DNA from: DATGEP01 sp035310125
GTDB taxonomy: Bacteria > Chloroflexota > Ktedonobacteria > Ktedonobacterales > JADMIN01
Direction of reading: 5' to 3'
NCBI GenBank assembly: GCA_035310125.1
Contig: DATGEP010000320.1
Span: 1 to 58,220 of the forward strand
Length of the DNA stretch: 58,220 nt
The notes below the pieces were generated by a model. That model made no database searches. It was not told the DNA's origin and saw only the letters and a program-made list of their open reading frames with translations. Shown here one piece after another: positions 7,149-15,299 of the stretch (its first letter is position 1; every line of letters begins with the position of its first letter). The position numbers were made by a program, and so were the translations under genes.

Positions 7149-8708
7149 TTATACTAGCTTTTGCTCCTCGAACAAGCTCAAAAGATCGTTCTGCACCTTC
7201 TGTTTGTGCTCGAGGGCGGTGTAAATTTTTCGCTCCGCTGCAGTGCTCTGCAGCAAGAGGATCTGTTGCTTCTTCGTCTGGCCAATGCGCCTGATCCTGG
7301 CGTTGGCCTGCTCGTAGGTTTCGAGCGACGCATACGGCCCGGCCCAGACGATCGTGTCGGCCGCGGTCAGCGTGAGCCCGTGGCTCATGGTCCTGGGATC
7401 CGCGACGATCACCTTCACCCGGTTGGTGTGCTGGAAAAGCCGGAACACCTCGTTGCGCTGGGTGGTGGACACGTCCCCATGTATACACTCCACCTCGATG
7501 TTCTCATCCTTGAGCGCCGCGGCGAAGCCCTCTAGCGCGTGCCGATACGCTGCGAAGACGATCACTTTGTTCTCGACGCTCTCTACAATGTCGACTATCG
7601 CCTGGATGCGCTTGTCGTTGTCGAGCCCGACGACCCCTTTGTCGGCTGAGTAGACGTAGCCGAGCGACACCTGCAGCAGCTTGGAGAGCACCGCGCCAGC
7701 GTTCACCGCGGTGATCTCTTTGGACTGGATCATTGCATAGGCGTGCTTGCGGAGCTCGTCGTAGATCTTCTTCTGCCGGGGCCCCATCTCGACCTCGACC
7801 TGGCGAATTACCAGCTCGGGTAACTCGGTGATGTCGTCGATCGTGAACCGCACGGAGGGCTGCATTGCCTTGTGCGCCTGCTCGACGGCATCAGGGCGAG
7901 GCACATATTTGAAGTCGGTCACACGCGTCATGAGCTGGTCGCGGAACCGCCCGAAGTAGCGATGCACCGTGTTCGGGGTCATGATCTGGCACTGCCCCCA
8001 CACGTCGGTCGGGCTCTCCGGTGTGGGCGAGCCCGTAAGCCCCCATGCCCACTTCCTCGGGTGGACTAGGCGGCGCAGCATCTTGTTGCGCTTCGACGTG
8101 CCATTCCGGAAGGCGGCGAGCTCGTCGGCCGTGACGACGTCGATGTCTGCGCGCGCCTCGAGCTCCTCGATGATGGTCGACACGCCATCGTGGTTGATGA
8201 TGTAGACGTCCGCGTCCATGGCGAGCCTCTTGAGGCGTCGCTTCTTATCCCCGTGCAGGACCTGGCACTTGAGGTTGGGGAAGTTCACGAAGATCTCGGC
8301 CTCCCACACGAACGAGAGCGTGGACAGCGGCGCCACCACGATCATCTTGTTGGCGAGCCCCTGGCGCTTGAGATGGTCAAAGCTCCACAGGGTCGTGCGC
8401 GTCTTGCCGGTCCCCATCCCATTCAAGTTATATGCACGCGGGCATGTGGTCATGAGGGCAGCGGTGATGCGCTGCTTCTCAAAGGGCGGCTTGCCCGGCG
8501 GGTGCGGCCAATCGTAGTAAGTCAAGATCGGCGCCGGCGCCTCAAGCCCAAACTGCCGTAAGAGCCGGACCTCGGCCTCCCGATGCGGCAGGCAGATGAG
8601 CTCGTTACCCGACAGGGTAAGCTTGGGCGCGTCGGGGAAGAGGTTGGCGACGTCGGGGCGGAACGGCACCCCGATCATCTTGTGGGCGGCGCTTACGTGG
8701 ATGGTCAT
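7149..8708 (-). CDS. SNF2-type superfamily 2 DNA helicase/translocase
   Basis: The product has 519 residues. ATG at 8708 overlaps the VRR-NUC stop (ATGA); a longer in-frame extension to 8933 runs through that gene and is rejected. Visible motifs are I NGMGTGKTRT (96-105), II VTADELAAF (192-200; DE where DEAH is usual), III GLTGSPTP (223-230) and VI QANARIRRIGQ (about 466-476). Such proteins translocate on duplex DNA and occur in phage replication or recombination clusters. A nuclease of the VRR-NUC family, which often fuses or pairs with SNF2 helicases, is encoded directly upstream. Palindromes at 7808 and 8605. Confidence 0.85.
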   Translation of the reverse strand: MTIHVSAAHKMIGVPFRPDVANLFPDAPKLTLSGNELICLPHREAEVRLLRQFGLEAPAPILTYYDWPHPPGKPPFEKQRITAALMTTCPRAYNLNGMGTGKTRTTLWSFDHLKRQGLANKMIVVAPLSTLSFVWEAEIFVNFPNLKCQVLHGDKKRRLKRLAMDADVYIINHDGVSTIIEELEARADIDVVTADELAAFRNGTSKRNKMLRRLVHPRKWAWGLTGSPTPESPTDVWGQCQIMTPNTVHRYFGRFRDQLMTRVTDFKYVPRPDAVEQAHKAMQPSVRFTIDDITELPELVIRQVEVEMGPRQKKIYDELRKHAYAMIQSKEITAVNAGAVLSKLLQVSLGYVYSADKGVVGLDNDKRIQAIVDIVESVENKVIVFAAYRHALEGFAAALKDENIEVECIHGDVSTTQRNEVFRLFQHTNRVKVIVADPRTMSHGLTLTAADTIVWAGPYASLETYEQANARIRRIGQTKKQQILLLQSTAAERKIYTALEHKQKVQNDLLSLFEEQKLV

Positions 8709-8989
8709 TCCAACCACTCCTCGAGGTCTTGGAACACCGGGCTGTTGGGCCCAGAGATGACGAACGTCTCGCCGCCGGCGGCCACGACGGCGCGCAGGAT
8801 CGCCTGCTGCAGCTTGGTCGGCTCTTTGCCATCGGCTTTCGTCTCGACCGCGAAGAACCGCCCGCGCGAGCACCCGATGAAATCGACGGTGCTTTTGCCG
8901 TAGCCATAGGGGACCGGCATATCCCACCAGCAATCGTGCCGCTTGAGGATCACCTTGACCTTGGCTTTGACCTTGCCCTCGGGGGTCAT
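8705..8989 (-). CDS. VRR-NUC domain nuclease
   Basis: The product has 94 residues, the single-domain phage size. It has D36 in STVDFIGC, then RFFAVETK with the E49-x-K51 pair, then KLQQAILRAVVAAGG, the QxxxL-type helix of the PD-(D/E)XK VRR-NUC group (flap or Holliday junction nucleases). ATGA junctions join it to both neighbours, with the SNF2 helicase downstream. The pair probably processes branched replication intermediates. Confidence 0.85.
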   Translation of the reverse strand: MTPEGKVKAKVKVILKRHDCWWDMPVPYGYGKSTVDFIGCSRGRFFAVETKADGKEPTKLQQAILRAVVAAGGETFVISGPNSPVFQDLEEWLE

Positions 8990-9255
8990 GACGCGATCAT
9001 CTGCAGCATGAGGCGGTCGACAATGTCGCGCAGGGGGAGCGTCTTGCCCTCGACGGTCACATCTAGGATGGTGCGCACCCACACCCCGGACGGGCTCCAT
9101 TGAGCGCTGCTGCGCATGAACCGTGCCCTCCAACGCCTACCAGTTCCCGGTGGCTCGAGCTTCTCCGTGGCCATGCGCTCAAGCGTAACCGGCAAATGCT
9201 TCACGGCGTTCTCGATCGATTGTTTGTAGCGCCAATGGCGCCCGCGGTGGGTCAC
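8986..9255 (-). CDS. Small basic protein, unknown function
   Basis: The product has 89 residues and starts with GTG in a GTGA overlap with the gene upstream. It is rich in Arg and Trp (MTHRGRHWRYKQSIENAVKH) and contains a predicted helix LPLRDIVDRLMLQMIAS at the end. No domain recognised. It is locked between a nuclease and a zinc protein in the operon, so a DNA transaction role is plausible. Confidence 0.5.
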   Translation of the reverse strand: MTHRGRHWRYKQSIENAVKHLPVTLERMATEKLEPPGTGRRWRARFMRSSAQWSPSGVWVRTILDVTVEGKTLPLRDIVDRLMLQMIAS

Positions 9256-10145
9256 CGCAGCCCAACCTGCTTGCGGATCTCCGCGACCTTGGCCTCGAAC
9301 GCACTGATGCGCGATGCCAGATCCTTGCCCATGTCGGAGATCTTCTGGGCTTCGGCGATAAGATCCTTAATGCCCTTGTTGTCGCCGGCCGGGCCGAAAT
9401 TCTCCTCGCGCATTGCGGTGACCCAGGCGCGCGGCACGCCAAGCCCATCAGCGACGGCCTGGTCGGTCCAATCGTCGAGATAGGTGAGCCCCTTGGTGTC
9501 ATAGACACCATTGAGCTGCTCAAAGATCACGCGGCGGTTCTCACGCGTCATCTGGCGCGGGGGCTCTGCTCTTACCGGCTCGGGTAACTTCTCCGCGGGG
9601 AACGCAACGACGTGGTTGCTCGGCTTCATTTCAGGCTCCGGTGTGGTGGGGGTTTTCTGCTTCCCGATGAGCTCGTCGCGCACAGCCTCGAACTCAGGCA
9701 TGGTTGTCGCCCAGTCGTGTATGGCCCAGTCGGGTAGAGGGTCGATGATGACCGGGACGATGGCCCGGACGTCCTTGCTGAGCTCGGCGCAATGGGGGCA
9801 TCGATCGCTTTTTTCCTTGGTGCCGACCTTCCACCCCTGCGCGCCGAAGTATTTTGGCACGACGGTCTGCGCTAGCGCGTGGCCGCAATTATCCGCGGAC
9901 TTGCGTGCAGAGACACCACAGCGGCCACATGCAATCTCGAACACGCGGAGGTGGCGCCCATCCTCATGCACAGTAGCGCTCATCCACTCGCGCTTCGCCA
10001 TCTCTAGTTTCCTCGCTGCTCGCCGCCGCCGCGCCGCCTCCGTGTTGCAGTGGCGGCAGTCGACCGCCCCATCGGGCCGGCGGTAATTATTCTCGTCGTG
10101 TGGGTGACCCTTCGGGCAGTGGGTTAGGCCCCGCTTACTCACCAT
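9252..10145 (-). CDS. Zinc-binding protein with helical C-terminus, possible DNA-binding factor
   Basis: The product has 297 residues. ATG at 10145 lies inside the end of the PD-(D/E)XK gene, and longer extensions are out of context. The N-terminus has CPKGHPHDENN...CRHCN, the small zinc knuckle seen at the front of many phage HNH and AP2-type proteins, but no HNH follows. A second cluster (CGRCG, NCGHA, RCPHCAEL) lies at about 73-120. The C-terminal 100 residues are helical, with RENRRVIFEQLNGVYDTK and an HTH-like AVADGLGVPRAWVTAMRE. A role as a DNA-binding regulator or nuclease accessory is inferred. Palindrome at 9572. Confidence 0.5.
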   Translation of the reverse strand: MVSKRGLTHCPKGHPHDENNYRRPDGAVDCRHCNTEAARRRRAARKLEMAKREWMSATVHEDGRHLRVFEIACGRCGVSARKSADNCGHALAQTVVPKYFGAQGWKVGTKEKSDRCPHCAELSKDVRAIVPVIIDPLPDWAIHDWATTMPEFEAVRDELIGKQKTPTTPEPEMKPSNHVVAFPAEKLPEPVRAEPPRQMTRENRRVIFEQLNGVYDTKGLTYLDDWTDQAVADGLGVPRAWVTAMREENFGPAGDNKGIKDLIAEAQKISDMGKDLASRISAFEAKVAEIRKQVGLR

Positions 10146-10818
10146 GGTGAGGGCACTTCGCCACTGGGCACCACTTGCGGCACAGTCGGCCGGGGCGCGC
10201 CGGATACTCGTCCTTCTCGTAGGCTTGCTTGAGCGCCTCGATCCGAGGCCAGAGCGAGCTCCACACCTGCACCAAGGACTGGCGCGAGAAGATCTCGCTC
10301 GTTGTGGCATCTTCCTTGAGCCACACGAACTCGCTGCGGACGCGCTGCACTGTGGGCTTGTGGGCAAACACACATGCGGCCATGAGTGCAAGCTGAACGC
10401 TGTCCTCGACGATCTTGCCCGTCTTCCAGTCGATCACTAGCGCGACCGGCCCGCTGACCTTCACCACATCGCCGACGCCGCGATACCACGCAGCCCTGTC
10501 AAAATAGGTGCAGGGCGCGAAGTCCTGGGTGATGGCGAGCTTCTGCTCGACCTCGACGTCGCCAGGGGTAGCTAGCACGCGCATCGACCAGGGCTCGACG
10601 AGCGAACGGTGCATCTCGGGCGCCGGCACCCCCTTGCCAATGCGATCGGCGAACACCTTGTGGATAAAGTTGCCGTATTGTAGCTGCTCGCTGTCTTCCT
10701 CTTTCACGTCCTTTTGGACGTCAACGTGCCAATGCCTTTTGGGGCACGTTTCGAAGTTTTTCAGCTTGCTATACGACCAGGCGAAGGGCTTCTTACCCTT
10801 GACGGTAACCGGCGCCAT
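10135..10818 (-). CDS. PD-(D/E)XK nuclease, RecB/Cas4-like
   Basis: The product has 227 residues; ATG at 10818 follows the upstream stop by one base with GGGGTG before it. It starts with AWSYSKLKNFETCPKRHW (13-30), the usual opening of Cas4/AddB-like exonucleases. The catalytic core is RGVGDVV (D117), ALVIDWKTGKI (D130, K132), and a later Gln helix. The C-terminus has LCRKWCPVAKCPHHG, the Cys cluster that with the early Cys may hold an iron-sulphur site. Likely a 5'-3' exonuclease for recombination or replication ends. Palindrome at 10793, near the start. Confidence 0.8.
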   Translation of the reverse strand: MAPVTVKGKKPFAWSYSKLKNFETCPKRHWHVDVQKDVKEEDSEQLQYGNFIHKVFADRIGKGVPAPEMHRSLVEPWSMRVLATPGDVEVEQKLAITQDFAPCTYFDRAAWYRGVGDVVKVSGPVALVIDWKTGKIVEDSVQLALMAACVFAHKPTVQRVRSEFVWLKEDATTSEIFSRQSLVQVWSSLWPRIEALKQAYEKDEYPARPGRLCRKWCPVAKCPHHGE

Positions 10819-10819
10819 T

Positions 10820-11161
10820 TCACCCCACAATCATTTTGATTTTGAGCGTGAGCTCGTCGCTCGGGAATAGCTCGATGCTGTCGCGTATGACCGTGATCTC
10901 TTGATCGCGGACTCTGATGACCACAGCTACGTGGTCCCGCATAGCCTCCACGCCGATGATAGCGCGCTGCTTCATATCGCCGACGCGCATCTGGACCTTT
11001 TCATTCGCGGTCCAAGTCTGCTTGGGCATGGCGGCGCTAGCCACTTTATCGGAATAGACATACTGCTGCGCCAGCATCCTCTTCTGCCGTTCGTATTCGT
11101 AACGCTGCGCGCTTGCGTCGAGCGGATCCCACTTGGAGATACCGTCATTGTTGGTGGGCAT
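10820..11161 (-). CDS. Conserved small protein, unknown function
   Basis: The product has 113 residues. The ATG at 11161 overlaps the stop of the upstream gene as TGATG. The N-terminal half is helical and charged (RYEYERQKRMLAQQYVYSD); the C-terminal half alternates strands (VAVVIRVRDQEITVIRDSIE). No family recognised. It is translationally coupled to the PD-(D/E)XK nuclease downstream. Confidence 0.5.
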   Translation of the reverse strand: MPTNNDGISKWDPLDASAQRYEYERQKRMLAQQYVYSDKVASAAMPKQTWTANEKVQMRVGDMKQRAIIGVEAMRDHVAVVIRVRDQEITVIRDSIELFPSDELTLKIKMIVG

Positions 11162-11373
11162 CAGAGTTTGAACCCGTTCTTGCCGGTGTCGACGCTGATG
11201 TCGTGCCACTTGACGTCGGGCTTCGACGTTACGTGCTCGGGGTGCAAGCGCACATAGCCATTGCCGAAGCCGGCGAACAGCTTCTCACCGCGGCGGTAAA
11301 GCTTCGCCTGCCGGTATACGCCCTTGCTCTTGAGAATAGCGTGCTCGTCCTCGACGAGGCTGAAAAGTTCCAT
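11161..11373 (-). CDS. Small basic protein, unknown function
   Basis: The product has 70 residues. ATG at 11373 has GGAG nine bases upstream; an in-frame extension to 11466 covers a strong hairpin and is rejected. The sequence MELFSLVEDEHAILKSKGVY and the following basic strands look like a small beta-barrel. It is the first gene after the promoter at 11516-11544, and the hairpin at 11409-11435 lies in its leader. Confidence 0.5.
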   Translation of the reverse strand: MELFSLVEDEHAILKSKGVYRQAKLYRRGEKLFAGFGNGYVRLHPEHVTSKPDVKWHDISVDTGKNGFKL

Positions 11374-11408
11374 GGGTGGTGCTCCGGTGGTGGGACGGAG
11401 AAAAGGGA

Positions 11409-11435
11409 GGCGGTGGGTTCTTCGGACCCACCGCC
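11409..11435 (-). terminator. Strong hairpin in a leader: possible terminator or attenuator
   Basis: GGCGGTGGGT and ACCCACCGCC pair perfectly over 10 bp around a 7-base loop. Reading leftward it is followed by TCCCTTTTCTCC, a broken T tract. It lies downstream of the promoter at 11516-11544 and 36 bases upstream of the gene starting at 11373. It could therefore attenuate that promoter, or end transcripts arriving from the right. Confidence 0.5.
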
Positions 11436-11515
11436 CCAAGTGCTTTGGGAGGGACTTCCATGCCAAATTCAGCGACGGCTAAAAGGACAGGCCGTGATGA
11501 ATACCTGACCTTACG

Positions 11516-11544
11516 AATATAGGGGGTGGTTTATACTATGTCAA
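11516..11544 (-). promoter_or_regulatory. Sigma70-type promoter for the replication genes
   Basis: On the leftward strand there is TTGACA, a 17-base spacer, then TATATT. The spacer begins TAGTATAAACCAC, similar to the spacers of the promoters at 26900 and 19666, which suggests a shared regulator or shared ancestry. Confidence 0.6.
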
Positions 11545-11562
11545 TAGTGGGTTTGACTATTT

Positions 11563-11775
11563 TTACCCCGCCATTAACGCCGCGAGCGCGATACGAGCGC
11601 GGTGATAGTAGAAACCGCTTGGTAAATGCTGGGTGGCGCGCTCTCGGTGATGGCAATAAGTACGGAAGCTGCTACCCGCGCAGCAGGGGCATGATGCCAC
11701 ATAGAGTTTCAGGCGGACGTCGGCCGGAATGCTCGCCCAGTGGATCAGATCGTCGGGGCGAGGCTCCTCGCTCAT
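11563..11775 (-). CDS. Zinc-ribbon small protein, family member 2
   Basis: The product has 70 residues, joined to the upstream gene by ATGA. It has ASCPCCAGSSFRTYC, then YYHRARIALAALMAG, matching the family pattern of CPxC, a third Cys, then H-x-x-R and the A-L-A-x-L helix. The N-terminal 25 residues differ from the other members. It sits immediately upstream of a sigma70-type promoter, so its transcripts may end near 11409. Confidence 0.55.
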   Translation of the reverse strand: MSEEPRPDDLIHWASIPADVRLKLYVASCPCCAGSSFRTYCHHRERATQHLPSGFYYHRARIALAALMAG

Positions 11776-11963
11776 TCTGGCGCGGCCTCAAATATGGTGG
11801 AAATCTCAAGGCCCTTGCTGTCGACCTCGTGCATTTCTAGCAACTCGTCGCCGTCGCCAGCGAGGACTTGCCGGGCTTTCACATAGGCGGCCGTGTTGTC
11901 CTCGGCTTCAATATCGAACTCGTGGACAACCACCTCCTCCACTCGAACCGTAAACTTTTTCAT
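11772..11963 (-). CDS. Small acidic protein, unknown function
   Basis: The product has 63 residues, with ATGA junctions to both neighbours (the polymerase upstream and a zinc-ribbon gene downstream). The first third is strands (KKFTVRVEEVVVHEFDIEAE), followed by a helix (NTAAYVKARQVLAGDGDEL), then DSKGLEIS. It resembles small DpnD/PcfM-like phage proteins in layout, but this match is uncertain. Confidence 0.45.
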   Translation of the reverse strand: MKKFTVRVEEVVVHEFDIEAEDNTAAYVKARQVLAGDGDELLEMHEVDSKGLEISTIFEAAPE

Positions 11964-13930
11964 TTCGCTTCTCCATAGCTCGGGCCGATCGCAGCCTCGG
12001 CATCGAGCGGCAACCCAGCCGCCCAGATCTCGGGCTCACGCATCACGGTCAAAAGGTCGTCCCGCATCTGGTGCGCCATCGACACAGGCGGCACGTAGAC
12101 GAGCTCGTCGTGCTTCTGCAGGGCCAGCGGCACCGTGGGGTAGAGCTGGCGCATCTTGAGCATGGCGGCCTTGTTGAGGCACGCGGCGAGCGCCTGAACG
12201 ATGTTCTCGAGCAGCTTCCCGCCGAAGATGCGCTCCCACTTATCGCCGAACTTGAACACCCACTCGGGGCGTCCCTCGCCGTTCACCCGCTGGTGCAGGT
12301 CGTGGTAGAACAGCTTGAGCCCGGTCGGTAGCACGATCTCTTGGTGCCGGAATGTCACCGGCCCGAACTCGATCTTCGAGTCCTGGGTAGCTAAAAGTGG
12401 GATCAGCGCCCCCAGCCGGTTCCAGCAGTTGGTCGGGATCTCGTGGTAGGCCCGCCGGTATGCGTTGACCACGCCCTGCGCCTCGCCGAGCGAGATGATG
12501 ATCTCTTCCTTGAGGATGATGCGCGAGTCCTTCTGCACCTGCGACTTGAACCGCGGAGCCCCCATCTGGAACCCCAGCCCCAACACAGCCTGCTTGCCGA
12601 CGAAGCGTTCCTTCACGTCGGCTTTGGTCACGAGCCTGTGATAGATGTGGCCGCCGGCGAACTCTGAGTAAATATCCTTCTTGGCAGCGAAGCCATCCAG
12701 CAGCGTGCCGCACTTTGCCAGCCACGCCACGATGCGCGCCTCGATCTGCGAGGAGTCTGCCTTCAAGACCACATGCCCACATGGTGCAGTGTGGGCACGC
12801 CCCAGAGCTCCGGACTTGGGGTTGTCCTTGTCGGGCTTCGTCCAGTTCTGCGGGTTTAGCTTCCAGTCGCCACTCAGACGATGAGTATGCGCCCCAGAGT
12901 AGCGCAGCGGGATCGGCGCCCAACCCTCGGTGTTACCCGGCCAGGTAAGCTTCGCGATGTTTATTAACCTTTGTGTGCGCGTCTCCTCGAGCGTCGACTT
13001 CACGCCCATGCGCGCTGCCACCACCGCGGACACCGCCGGGTCGTCGCTCTCGAGGAGCTCACCCATCGCGGCGTCGGCCTTAGCGAACGCGTAACATGAC
13101 TCGCCTGTAATCTTTGAGATCTTCATAGGCGGGTCGACGCCCAAAGACCTGAGAACATCTGCGAACTTATCGTTCGACATGAGCGCGGAGCGGTCTAGCG
13201 TCCCGATGCTGGCGAGCGCCCGCTGCATCAGCATTTCCTTCCGTTCTTTAACGTAGATCAGATTATCGCTGAGCAGATTGTGATTAAGTTTTAGGCGGGG
13301 AAGCACAGCGCAGCGGAGCACCGTGTCCATCACGAGATATTCCTGTGGAGGAAAATCCCGGCGTAGGACCTTAAAAATGCCGCGGCAGATGTCATTGTCG
13401 TCGCAAGCGTAGCGTTTATACCCCCCAAACCATGGTGCGGCCTCAATCTCGGCACGCCTCTTGCCTGAGGCCTTGCCAATAATCTGTTTGCCGGTTAAAC
13501 CTGTGGCCGAGTCGACAGCAGCCCCTTTGTGCCCTACATTGAGATGCGCGCCCACCACGTCTAACGAAACGCGCCCGGTCCGTGCCGCGACTAGAGCCCG
13601 TGCCATCCCCATTGTGTCGATCATGAGGTCAGGAACGAAGCCAAACCGCCATACGAGAACGCACATATCAAATAGAGAATTGTGGCTGACCAGTGTAATT
13701 CGCTCGCCGGCCAGCTGGCGGATTCTCAACCCCCTCAAAAATTGGAAGAGTTCTTCAGGAGTTACCCACAAGGGTAACCCTGTGTCGTTGACGGAGATAG
13801 ACGCCCCGATGCACTCGAACCTAGGGTCCAAGATGTATTCGGCGGGGGTCATCTTACGCAAGGAATATTCCTTGTCATAATATGACTCAAAGTCGATTAC
13901 GAAATATTGTATAGAGGGGACTTGTTGCAT
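11960..13930 (-). CDS. polA: Family A DNA polymerase with 3'-5' exonuclease
   Basis: The product has 656 residues from ATG 13930; a GTG at 13957 in the same frame is an alternative, and neither has a strong ribosome site. Proofreading exonuclease motifs are VIDFESYY (D13, E15), HNSLFD (83-88) and YACDDNDICRGI (about 174-185). Polymerase motifs are A ADSSQIEARIV (D392), B GKQAVLGLGFQMG (K446, F454) and C KHDELV (607-610). The residue matching E. coli Pol I Tyr762 is Phe, as in Taq. This is the phage replicase. Palindromes at 12933 and 13762. Confidence 0.9.
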   Translation of the reverse strand: MQQVPSIQYFVIDFESYYDKEYSLRKMTPAEYILDPRFECIGASISVNDTGLPLWVTPEELFQFLRGLRIRQLAGERITLVSHNSLFDMCVLVWRFGFVPDLMIDTMGMARALVAARTGRVSLDVVGAHLNVGHKGAAVDSATGLTGKQIIGKASGKRRAEIEAAPWFGGYKRYACDDNDICRGIFKVLRRDFPPQEYLVMDTVLRCAVLPRLKLNHNLLSDNLIYVKERKEMLMQRALASIGTLDRSALMSNDKFADVLRSLGVDPPMKISKITGESCYAFAKADAAMGELLESDDPAVSAVVAARMGVKSTLEETRTQRLINIAKLTWPGNTEGWAPIPLRYSGAHTHRLSGDWKLNPQNWTKPDKDNPKSGALGRAHTAPCGHVVLKADSSQIEARIVAWLAKCGTLLDGFAAKKDIYSEFAGGHIYHRLVTKADVKERFVGKQAVLGLGFQMGAPRFKSQVQKDSRIILKEEIIISLGEAQGVVNAYRRAYHEIPTNCWNRLGALIPLLATQDSKIEFGPVTFRHQEIVLPTGLKLFYHDLHQRVNGEGRPEWVFKFGDKWERIFGGKLLENIVQALAACLNKAAMLKMRQLYPTVPLALQKHDELVYVPPVSMAHQMRDDLLTVMREPEIWAAGLPLDAEAAIGPSYGEAK

Positions 13931-14073
13931 GGGTGGTTGCAACCTAATTGACGCCACACAGGCGTTTGACTAAAGGTTTAGATGCTCCGGAGCTTTATAG
14001 CGGGACTTCGCTCGTGGTGGGGTGAGTCCTTGCCAAGAAGAAAGCTGGTGGAGTTGCTCCTGGGTGGGAGCAG

Positions 14074-14101
14074 AGGGGCTCGCTCAAAGGGGTGAGCCCC
14101 T
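14074..14101. other. Hairpin in the gap between polymerase and the next gene
   Basis: AGGGGCTC (14074-14081) and GAGCCCCT (14094-14101) pair. The T-rich side (CACATTTTTA) is on the rightward strand, but no rightward gene lies upstream. For leftward transcripts it would form just after the stop of the 14109 gene. A second small stem GCTCC/GGAGC lies beside it. The remainder of 13958-14108 shows only a TATAAA without a matching -35. Confidence 0.35.
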
Positions 14102-14108
14102 CACATTT

Positions 14109-14837
14109 TTAGAGCACCGTGGTGGTTACCGAGAGGCGCCCGTCATTGCCGGACCCGATGCGCCAATTAACGTCAACCTCGAGCGGAGCGACGGTGATCT
14201 CGGCTTTTAGCGGCCAGGGCGTGTCGGGTTTATAGTCGGAGGCGATGAGCTGCGTGCGCGTGATAGCGCCAGCTGCGTCGACTAACGCATCCTTGAACTC
14301 GGTGTTCATAACAGGGATAGAAGATGGCGGCTTTGAGCCGGTTAACATGGCCGCGGCCATACCAGCTTCGGAAGCCTCGCCATGGATGTTGAGCAGGGGG
14401 ATCGTAGCCGGGAAAATATACGCCATCTGGCGCAGCGATCCGCAGGAGCAGGCGAGCGCGTCGATGGCGTGGTAGGCCCTCGCGAACTCGAGCTTGAGCC
14501 ATTTATGGTGCTCCATGTGCGCCTTGAGCCTGTGGAGCGCCTTGTGCTCGGGCTGGAAAACCTCATGCCCCATATACCGCGGAAACGGCGTGTGGTTGTT
14601 ATCGGGGGGGTCGTCGAATTTCGCTGCGGCACCCTCATGATCGAACACGAAGCCACTCTTGCCGTGGAAGCCCCACGCCTCGACGATAGCGCCCATCATG
14701 GCCAGGTGGGTGGGGTTAATGAAGATGTCCTTCGCCTCTTCGTAGGAGAGGCCGAACACGGAGATCCTAGCCGCACGATGGTAGAAAAGCTTCACACCTT
14801 CGCGCAGGTAATAGAGTTTTGAAGATCCTATCGACAT
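14109..14837 (-). CDS. Conserved phage protein, unknown function
   Basis: The product has 242 residues. ATG at 14837 lies two bases after a TTACC-N6-GGTAA palindrome (14840-14855) whose AGAGGTAA supplies the ribosome site; a longer in-frame start at 14921 is rejected. The sequence has a His-rich middle (HKALHRLKAHMEHHKWLKLE) and ACSCGSLRQ, with beta strands at the end (EITVAPLEVDVNWRIGSG). No family recognised. It lies between the polymerase and two zinc-ribbon genes. Confidence 0.5.
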   Translation of the reverse strand: MSIGSSKLYYLREGVKLFYHRAARISVFGLSYEEAKDIFINPTHLAMMGAIVEAWGFHGKSGFVFDHEGAAAKFDDPPDNNHTPFPRYMGHEVFQPEHKALHRLKAHMEHHKWLKLEFARAYHAIDALACSCGSLRQMAYIFPATIPLLNIHGEASEAGMAAAMLTGSKPPSSIPVMNTEFKDALVDAAGAITRTQLIASDYKPDTPWPLKAEITVAPLEVDVNWRIGSGNDGRLSVTTTVL

Positions 14838-14865
14838 TGTTACCTCTCGGGGTAAGTGGTGGATT

Positions 14866-15060
14866 TCAGTCGACGAGGAGGGCGGCGAGTGCCAAGCGCT
14901 CGTCGTGAGTGGCCCTGCCATGGCACGTTTGGTGCAGTGCGGCCCCGCATTTGGGGCACACCACTTTGGAGACCGCCGTTATGATAAGCATGGTCGACCG
15001 GGATAGGGTGGCAGCATATTCTGGGTCCGGCATGGGGACCTTGTTCGTGCTGCCCATCAC
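14866..15060 (-). CDS. Zinc-ribbon small protein, family member 3
   Basis: The product has 64 residues and starts with GTG in a GTGA overlap. It has VVCPKCGAALHQTCHG, then THDERLALAALLVD, a compact version of the family with short loops. It is directly coupled to family member 4 upstream, so this is one of the tandem duplications in the family. Confidence 0.6.
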   Translation of the reverse strand: MMGSTNKVPMPDPEYAATLSRSTMLIITAVSKVVCPKCGAALHQTCHGRATHDERLALAALLVD

Positions 15061-15299
15061 GTCACCAATAGAGCAGCGAGCGCTAAGCGCTCGGGGTGCG
15101 ACTTGGTTGACTTCCAGCCCCCGAACTTCTCATCGAAGCAGTTGGCGCCCGGCACGCCTTGCTCGCATACCGGACACTTAACGAGCTCGATCGCAGCCGA
15201 TTGGATCGCCTGCTCTCGCTTGAGCTCAAGGACATCACGCAGGATTTGCTGATGCCAGCTAGCGATAGCCGCCTGCTGCGCCGTAAAGTCCGTGCGCAT
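15057..15299 (-). CDS. Zinc-ribbon small protein, family member 4
   Basis: The product has 80 residues; ATG at 15299 overlaps the stop of the VWA/metallopeptidase gene. An N-terminal helix (QQAAIASWHQQILRDVLELK) precedes KCPVCEQGVPGANC and SHPERLALAALLVT. The added helix distinguishes it from member 3 and may serve for dimerisation. Confidence 0.6.
   Translation of the reverse strand: MRTDFTAQQAAIASWHQQILRDVLELKREQAIQSAAIELVKCPVCEQGVPGANCFDEKFGGWKSTKSHPERLALAALLVT

Noticed and set aside
13958..14000. Leftward promoter before the polymerase gene
   Set aside because: A TATAAA is present, but no acceptable -35 lies 16-18 bases upstream.
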